Source of the DNA: Iris pallida
Lineage: Eukaryota; Streptophyta; Magnoliopsida; Asparagales; Iridaceae
Direction of reading: 5' to 3'
Length of the DNA: 64,000 nt
NCBI GenBank assembly: GCA_029216955.1
Contig: JANAVB010009599.1
Span: forward strand, 1,056,447 to 1,120,446
A program made the position numbers and the translations under genes. Below are positions 58,554 through 64,000 of the stretch, one piece after another. The stretch's first letter is position 1, and every line of letters begins with the position of its first letter. A model generated the notes under the pieces. That model did no database searches, had not been told where the DNA came from, and saw only the letters and a program-made list of their open reading frames with translations.

Positions 58554-59459
58554 TTGCCCAGAATAGTCGAGGAGTTTCCAGATGTTTTCTCAGAAGAACT
58601 TCCAAGTATGCCTCCAGAGCGGGAGATCGAGTTTACTATAGACTTGATTCCCGGGACAGCCCTAGTGTCAGAGAGAGTCTACAGCATGGCGCCGTCAGAG
58701 TTGGAGATATTGTACAAGATGATTGAAGAACTCAGAACCAAGGGATTCATTCCTGCTAGTGGATCGCCTTGGGGAGCCCCGATGCTTCTTGTGAAAAAGA
58801 AGGATGGTTCGTCCAGGTTATGTGTTGATTATCGTACCTTGAACTCAGTGACAATCAAGAACAGATACCCTCTTCCGAGGATAGATGACTTGTTTGATCA
58901 ACACAAGGGGGCTTCAGTATTCTCGAAGATTGATTTGCGCTCAGGTTATCTTCAGATCAGAGTCAGAGAGCAGGATATCCCGAAGACAGCTTTTAGATCG
59001 AGATATGGGTATTGGGAGTTCCTTGTTATGCCTTTTGGAGCAACCAATGCACCGACATTATTTATGGACCTCATGAATCGTATCTATATGCCTTACTTGG
59101 ATCAGTTTGTGATTGTGTTCTTGGATGACATCCTGGTCTACAGCAAGAGTGAGGCGGAGCATGAGCAGCATCTCCGTATAGTTCTTCAGATCCTCAGAGA
59201 GCACTAGTTATATGCCAAGTTCAGTAAATGCGAGTTCTGGCTCGATCGCATTTCGTACTTGGGTCATATCATCACTCGAGGAGGAGTAGAAGTGGATCCC
59301 CAGAAGATTGTGGCTATTGAGTCATGGCCAGTGCCCAGCACAGTTGCAGAAGTTCATAGTTTTCTTGGATTGGCCGGCTACTACCGGCGGTTTGTTTCAG
59401 ATTTTGCTCGAATTTCAGCACCATTGACGTAGTTGACCCGCAAGGAGGTGTAGTTTGCT
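58554..59459 (+). pseudogene. Element G reverse transcriptase
   Basis: Complete polymerase: [97 protein letters not shown] and the catalytic [11 protein letters not shown]. After TAG at 59205 it goes on with [39 protein letters not shown] and two more TAGs (59430, 59451). All pieces lie in one frame, so only point nonsense changes separate it from an open reading frame. Confidence 0.9.
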
Positions 59460-60134
59460 TTGACAGCAGAATGTCAGGATTCATTCGAGAAGTTGAAGCA
59501 AGGTTTGATGACGGCTCCCATTCTCGCGCTTTCGGATGGAATAGGAGGATTCTCAGTGTATTATGATGCTTCAGACAGAGGTTTAGGATGTGTTCTGATG
59601 CAGCATGGGAAGGTAATAGCTTATGCGTCACGACAACTTCGTGATCATGAGAGGAATTACCCAACCCATGACTTGGAGCTGGCAGCAGTGGTGTTTGCAC
59701 TTAAGTTGTGGAGGCACTACTTGTATGGAGACAAGGTGGAGATTTTTACCGACCACAAGAGCCTGAAGTATGTTTTCACCCAGAAGGATGTTAACATGCG
59801 TCAGAGAAGGTGGCTAGAGCTTCTTATGGATTATGATGTCAACCTGCAGTATCATCCTGGGAAGGCCAATGTTGTTGCGGATGCATTGAGCAGGAGAGCG
59901 GGAGTTTATTTTCTAACAGCGCAACCAGAGCTGTTAGCAGATCTTCAGAAGATGGGTATTGAAGTTGTTCTCCCTTCCAGTATGGCTTTGATGGCCAGTA
60001 TGCAAGTTCAGTCCACTATAGTCGAGAGGATCCGGATGGCGCAGTCGGCAGATTCCAAGCTTCAACGACTCAGAGCAGAGTGTGAGGCAGGACGAAGACC
60101 AGAGTTATGCATTCATGAGGATGGTACACTTTGA
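59460..60134 (+). pseudogene. Element G RNase H
   Basis: [59 protein letters not shown] and [10 protein letters not shown] give the D-E-D-D residues of gypsy RNase H. A connecting segment to integrase follows ([20 protein letters not shown]), closed by TGA at 60132. It degrades the RNA strand in RNA/DNA hybrids during replication of an intact element. Confidence 0.85.
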
Positions 60135-60932
60135 CATGGTAAGCGTCTTTGTGTACCCAGCAGAGATATCCGGCAGGAGATCATGTCAGAAGCGCACAGT
60201 TCGCAGTATTCCATCCATCCCGGCAGTACGAAGATGTACCATAATATCCAGCAGCATTTCTGGTAGAATGACATGAAGCGGGAGATAGCTCGGTTTGTCT
60301 CTCGGTGTTTGGTTTGCCAACAAGTTAAAGCCGAACATCAGAGACCGGCTAGACTTCTTCAGCCCTTACCGATTCCAGAATGGAAGTGGGAGCATATGAC
60401 CATGGATTTTGTGACTGGACTACCTAGATCCCTAGCTGGTAGAGATGCTATCTGGGTTATAGTTGATCGGCTCACGAAAGTGGCTCACTTTCTTCCATTC
60501 AGAGTTGGTCAGTCAACGGCTCAACTAGCAGAGATGTACCTCAGGCAGATTGTCAGATTGCACGGTGTGCCAGTCAGTATCACCTCGGACCGAGATTCAA
60601 GATTTATGTCGCACTTTTGGCATAGCTTGCAAGAGAATTTGGGAACTCATCTCCAGTTCAGTTCAGCATATCACCCGCAGACAGATGGCCAGTCGGAGCG
60701 CACGATCCAGACTCTTGAAGACATATTACGGTCTTGCACACTTGACTTCGGTGGTTCATGGGAAGATCACTTGCACCTGGTGGAATTTTCGTACAACAAC
60801 AGTTTCCAGGCCAGTATCTAGATGGCACCGTTCGAGGCACTGTATGGTAGGAAGTACAGATCCCCACTAGCCTGGGATGATGTTGGAGAGAGACAGATGC
60901 TCGGTCCAAAAATGATTGCCTAGACAGTTGAA
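60135..60932 (+). pseudogene. Element G integrase
   Basis: HHCC finger: EAHSSQYSIHPGSTKMYHNI ... SRCLVCQQVK, with a TAG at 60264 between the His and Cys pairs. Catalytic triad: MTMDFVTGLP (D), ITSDRDSRF (D) and TDGQSERTIQTLED (E). Stops TAG at 60819 and 60921 follow NSFQASI and PKMIA. Motifs are otherwise undamaged. Confidence 0.9.
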
Positions 60933-61442
60933 GTGGTCAGGCGAGTCAGAGATCATCTTCGAGTTGTCCAAGATCGCCAGCACCATTGGGCCGATTCTCA
61001 TCGGCACCCTCTTGAGTTTTCGGTCGACGATCATGTATTCCTGAGGATTTTGCCTAACCGTGGCGTCATTCGTTTCGGCGTACGGGGCAAGCTTAGTCCT
61101 AGGTATATAGGACCGTTTGACATTCTAGAGCGAGTAGGAGATGTATCCTATCGTCTCGCTCTTCCGCCGTCGCTAAGCGAGGTGCATGACGTGTTTCATA
61201 TATCCCAATTACGACGGTATATCCCGGACCCGAGCCACATCCTGGATCATTCGGAATCGGTTGTTGGTACCAACCTTTCGTATGAGGAGAGACCCATGTC
61301 TATATTGGACCGGAGAGAGAAGATCCTCAAGAACAAGACAATCAAGTTAGTCCGAGTTGCTTGGGGTCATCACTCTTTGGGGGAGTCAACGTGGGAGCGT
61401 GAGGATGATATCCGATCGTGATATCCTGACTTGTTTGACTCG
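60933..61442 (+). pseudogene. Element G integrase C-terminus with chromodomain-like end
   Basis: The GPY/F-type module (LSPRYIGPFDILERVGDVSY, VFHISQLRRYIPDP) is followed by EERPMSILDRREKILKNKTI, KLVRVAWGHHSLGESTWERE and, past a TGA at 61419, YPDLFDS. This C-terminal pattern is the plant chromodomain region used to steer chromovirus insertion to heterochromatin. It defines G as a chromovirus. The TGA could be the native end, but the residues after it are the usual ones, so it is more likely premature. Confidence 0.8.
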
Positions 61443-61566
61443 TGAGGTATAATATCTTTCTTATGCCTCATGCCTTCGATTCTTTGCTTGAATGAGTGAT
61501 TGTCTGCCTACTTATAGCTTGCATGTGATTAATATAGCTTGTCCTCGTCTCTCTAGCCTCTTAATT

Positions 61567-61604
61567 AAATTCTGAGGACGGAATTCTTTTAAGGTGGGTA
61601 GAGT
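61567..61604 (+). promoter_or_regulatory. Element G polypurine tract region
   Basis: CTGAGGACGGAATTCTTTTA then AGGTGGGTAGAGT directly precede the 3' LTR start. The same box (CGAGGACGAAAT...AAGGTAGATAGA) precedes D's 3' LTR. This is the conserved end of Tekay/Del elements. Confidence 0.7.
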
Positions 61605-64000
61605 TGTAATGCCTGTGTTTCGTATTACATATTTCTGGAATATGTGTACGTATTTATTCTTGTATTGCATGATTTCCTTGCTTAATTTCCTCCCTGGGCT
61701 TGGTTTATTCTTGGTTTGGGTTGGCTTGGTTCGGTTTGGGATTGCTCTTGGTTTATCATGAACCAAGGGGTGAACCCCGTACCTACCACCACCACTACCA
61801 TTTATTAACCCTTCTCCTTCTCTCTCTTCATTTATCATCTTCTCCATAATTACTTTCTTACCTACATGAGAGGGAGAGAGAGGTCTAGGCAAGTGCAACT
61901 TGCTTCATGGAGGAACTCTAATTTTATTGCTTCATTCTCTTCCTTACAGTATTTTAACTTACTTTAAAACTTGGCATTTTCACTTTCCATGGCTAGATTC
62001 TTCTAGATCTAAGTTTACCTTATTTTCGGATTTCTTGGGTTTTGATCTACTTAATCCTGTTATTTCTGAGTTTTGAGGGTTCTATGTTGTAGAGAATCTC
62101 GTTCTACCCTATTTTGACCTATGGAAGTTCGGATTTGGGCTCCGGATGATAGAGTTATGTAGCTTGGAAGCCATGGCTTATGGTGTACTTCTTCTCGAAA
62201 ATTTGGAGAAGAAGCTCAGTCCCGAGCCGCAGGGTGTACTTGACCGCATGAACATTCATGCGGCAAGTCAGTTCCAACCGCATGCACTATTGCCTTGACT
62301 TGACCGTGTGACAAGTTCATGCGGCAAGTATTCCCGACTGCATGGGGCCCAGTCAGTTCAGTCGCATAGGGCTGAGGACCTTATCCTGCCGTATCAGCTT
62401 ATTTTGGCCGCATGAGTTGGACCCAGCCGCATGTGCATAGCCTTGGCGAGCCGCATGAACCAGACTCACTCGCTGGCCGCATAAGTCCTATATCCGCCAG
62501 CCGCATGAGATCCAGAACCTTATAAGCCGCATGAACTCCCCCCTCCGTCAGCCGCATACGCAATCACCTTGACCCAGCCGTATGGGGCTCGACTTGGTTG
62601 AGCCGTATGGACTCATTTTTGCCAGCCGCAGGAGTACCCTTGCCCTCATGGCCGCCTGTGTCTTGCCCTTCTCTTGGCCGCATGAGTCCGATTTATTTCA
62701 GCCGCATGAGAACCCCTCTCCTGCGAGCCGCATGGGTCCTTAGTTCCCCCGACCTGCATGAATCTCTCCCCAGTCGCATGAACCCGACTCCTTCCCCAGT
62801 CGCATGAGACCCATCCTGGCCGTATGTGCCTTAGCCGCATGGCTCTTCTATAGCCCTGTATATTGATATTTTATTAGAATTGATAATTGAGCATGATGTG
62901 ATAGTGACTCGTAGTGGTGCACTCCTGACATAATAACCTGACATGACCTGATAGTGGCCCGTCGTGGCGCACTCCTGACTAGTACACTTGATATGATAAA
63001 CCTGGCATGATTATCTCGAATAGCTGTTACGACGGCTACCTGACACAACATGACCTGTATAATGACCTGGACACCGTAGGCGATTGTGCTTGTACAAATA
63101 AACCAGTCCTGTCTTGCATCATGTCTAGGACAGGGACTTCTGAGTACCACGGTCAGGAGTGCCTACTAAAATGGACTAAGGCTAATAACTAGATTAATAC
63201 ATTAGTCATGACGAGATTTCCCAGCTACAGGCAATCCGTTACCTGGGCACGCCTTGGGATCTGTAGCCTGCCGTCGAGTAGGACACATTTCCAGCACACT
63301 GTCATGTGTTGCACCCTTCAAGCTACCTAAGGGTACATTCGTTTCCTGGACGATGTACCCACCTGAACTCAACTCTAAATCCTTCAACCCGGGTAACCTG
63401 GATGGTCTGCAGGGCTTGTGGCTGTGGAATAATCTCACTGCATCTTGTTAGTAATTAGGCTTGTGACAACCATAGTTAGTTAAAGTATCAAGCAGTAATT
63501 CTTGCTTGGCCGTGAAGTGATTGGATGGAGTCTAACCAGTCTAGTCTTGCCCTGATCCTATTCCAGATTATTGAATGACCAGAATGATTGTATTTATTTT
63601 ACCGATAAATGGTGAGAATTCCAAGTTATGTTCAGACGAAGGGTTACAACCCCGGTCCTTGTTTGGTTTATGGGTTGTAACCTGGTTATCTGAATGGTTC
63701 CATGGTTATCTCGTCGTATATCATCCTGATGTATTTTCTTTATTTCCAGTTCTTACTTTTATTTATATCTTGTGCTGATTGCTGGTTTTAGTTCCTAAGT
63801 GAAGCTTCCTTTGTGGCACTTGCTCTTTCTGGGGTCTGACCCAACTGGTTTTGTGTGGCCAGATTTCGGAGCAGCTCCGGAGGATCTACCGACCTTCCAG
63901 CCAGATGGTGGCCACTAGACGGAACCCTGGCAACGAGTGGGTTTATTTTTTTATCTCCCACTTTATTGTAAAAATATTCTTTTGAGGCGTTTAGCCGACG
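61605..64000 (+). repeat. Element G 3' LTR, cut by window end
   Basis: Matches 53749-56180 closely, with the GCCGCATG array at 62225-62845 and a perfect stem-loop at 63642-63682. It lacks about 70 bp present in the 5' LTR (between 62878 and the start of AATTGATAATTGAG). The last ~430 bp of the LTR and the flank are outside the window. Confidence 0.85.
63642..63682 (+). repeat. Conserved stem-loop, G 3' LTR
   Basis: GGTTACAACCC and GGGTTGTAACC are perfect 11-bp arms around the 19-base loop CGGTCCTTGTTTGGTTTAT. The same loop and arms, in the same direction relative to transcription, occur in both LTRs of D. Confidence 0.75.

Larger units (their letters stand above)
53749..64000 (+). mobile_element. 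Element G: Ty3/gypsy chromovirus (Tekay/Del type)
   Basis: Youngest complete element in view: 5' LTR 53749-56607, leader, gag-pol 56728-61421, polypurine tract and 3' LTR from 61605 to beyond the window end. LTRs start TGTAATGCCTGTG and end CATGACA. It is inserted in the reverse transcriptase of E after CTTGG. The pol ends in a chromodomain-like region. LTRs differ little by eye, indicating a recent insertion, yet the coding frame holds twelve stops. Confidence 0.9.

Noticed and set aside
57246..61421. Stop-codon readthrough or recoding of TAG in element G
   Set aside because: Nine TAGs and three TGAs are scattered through all domains. Loss by deamination is simpler than programmed recoding.

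Overview
The window is from a flowering-plant nuclear genome, and every part I can interpret is transposable-element sequence. The evidence is Ty3/gypsy polyproteins of two plant lineages (Tat-like with a second RNase H, and a chromovirus of Tekay/Del type), a Ty1/copia fragment, a hAT transposase, a CACTA-like end and a plant mobile domain (PMD) gene. I see no intact host gene, tRNA or rRNA. I cannot name the species.

The layout is a nest that can be read from LTR ends and target-site duplications. A minus-strand copia element F (15339-17096) is the oldest visible layer. Tat element A (4731-15338, minus) sits in the copia LTR. A was then hit by a hAT element (2830-4730), which was hit by a CACTA-like element (1-2829). 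Tat element B (17097-45372, minus) sits in the copia pol gene. B was hit by element D (20827-37528, minus, duplication ACCGG) and by a relative of B in the opposite direction, element C (45373 onward, plus). C was hit by chromovirus-like element E (48221 onward, plus), and E by chromovirus G (53749 onward, plus). F>B>C>E>G is therefore five layers deep. D carries an inverted solo LTR of its own family (28597-32535) and, in one LTR, a GC-rich polyadenylated retroposon (24305-25998).

The most interesting system is in the Tat elements. Between pol and the 3' LTR, A and B carry an antisense gene with its own TATA box, introns, a PMD domain and a C-terminal coiled coil. It converges on gag-pol, and the two units meet in a conserved region of short hairpins and 'CAGAGGTAATATGGACGTGG'-type repeats. 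Antisense orientation would protect its introns from splicing of the genomic RNA.

Other signals are a short motif, GCCGCATG, amplified in LTRs, an intron and even gag codons of unrelated lineages; dense W-box (TTGAC) arrays in D's LTRs; a stem-loop shared by D and G LTRs; an unfamiliar sequence just downstream of the 5' LTR in D, E and G, where a primer-binding site is expected; and nonsense codons in G that are all TAG or TGA, as expected from cytosine deamination. Nearly all coding regions are decayed.
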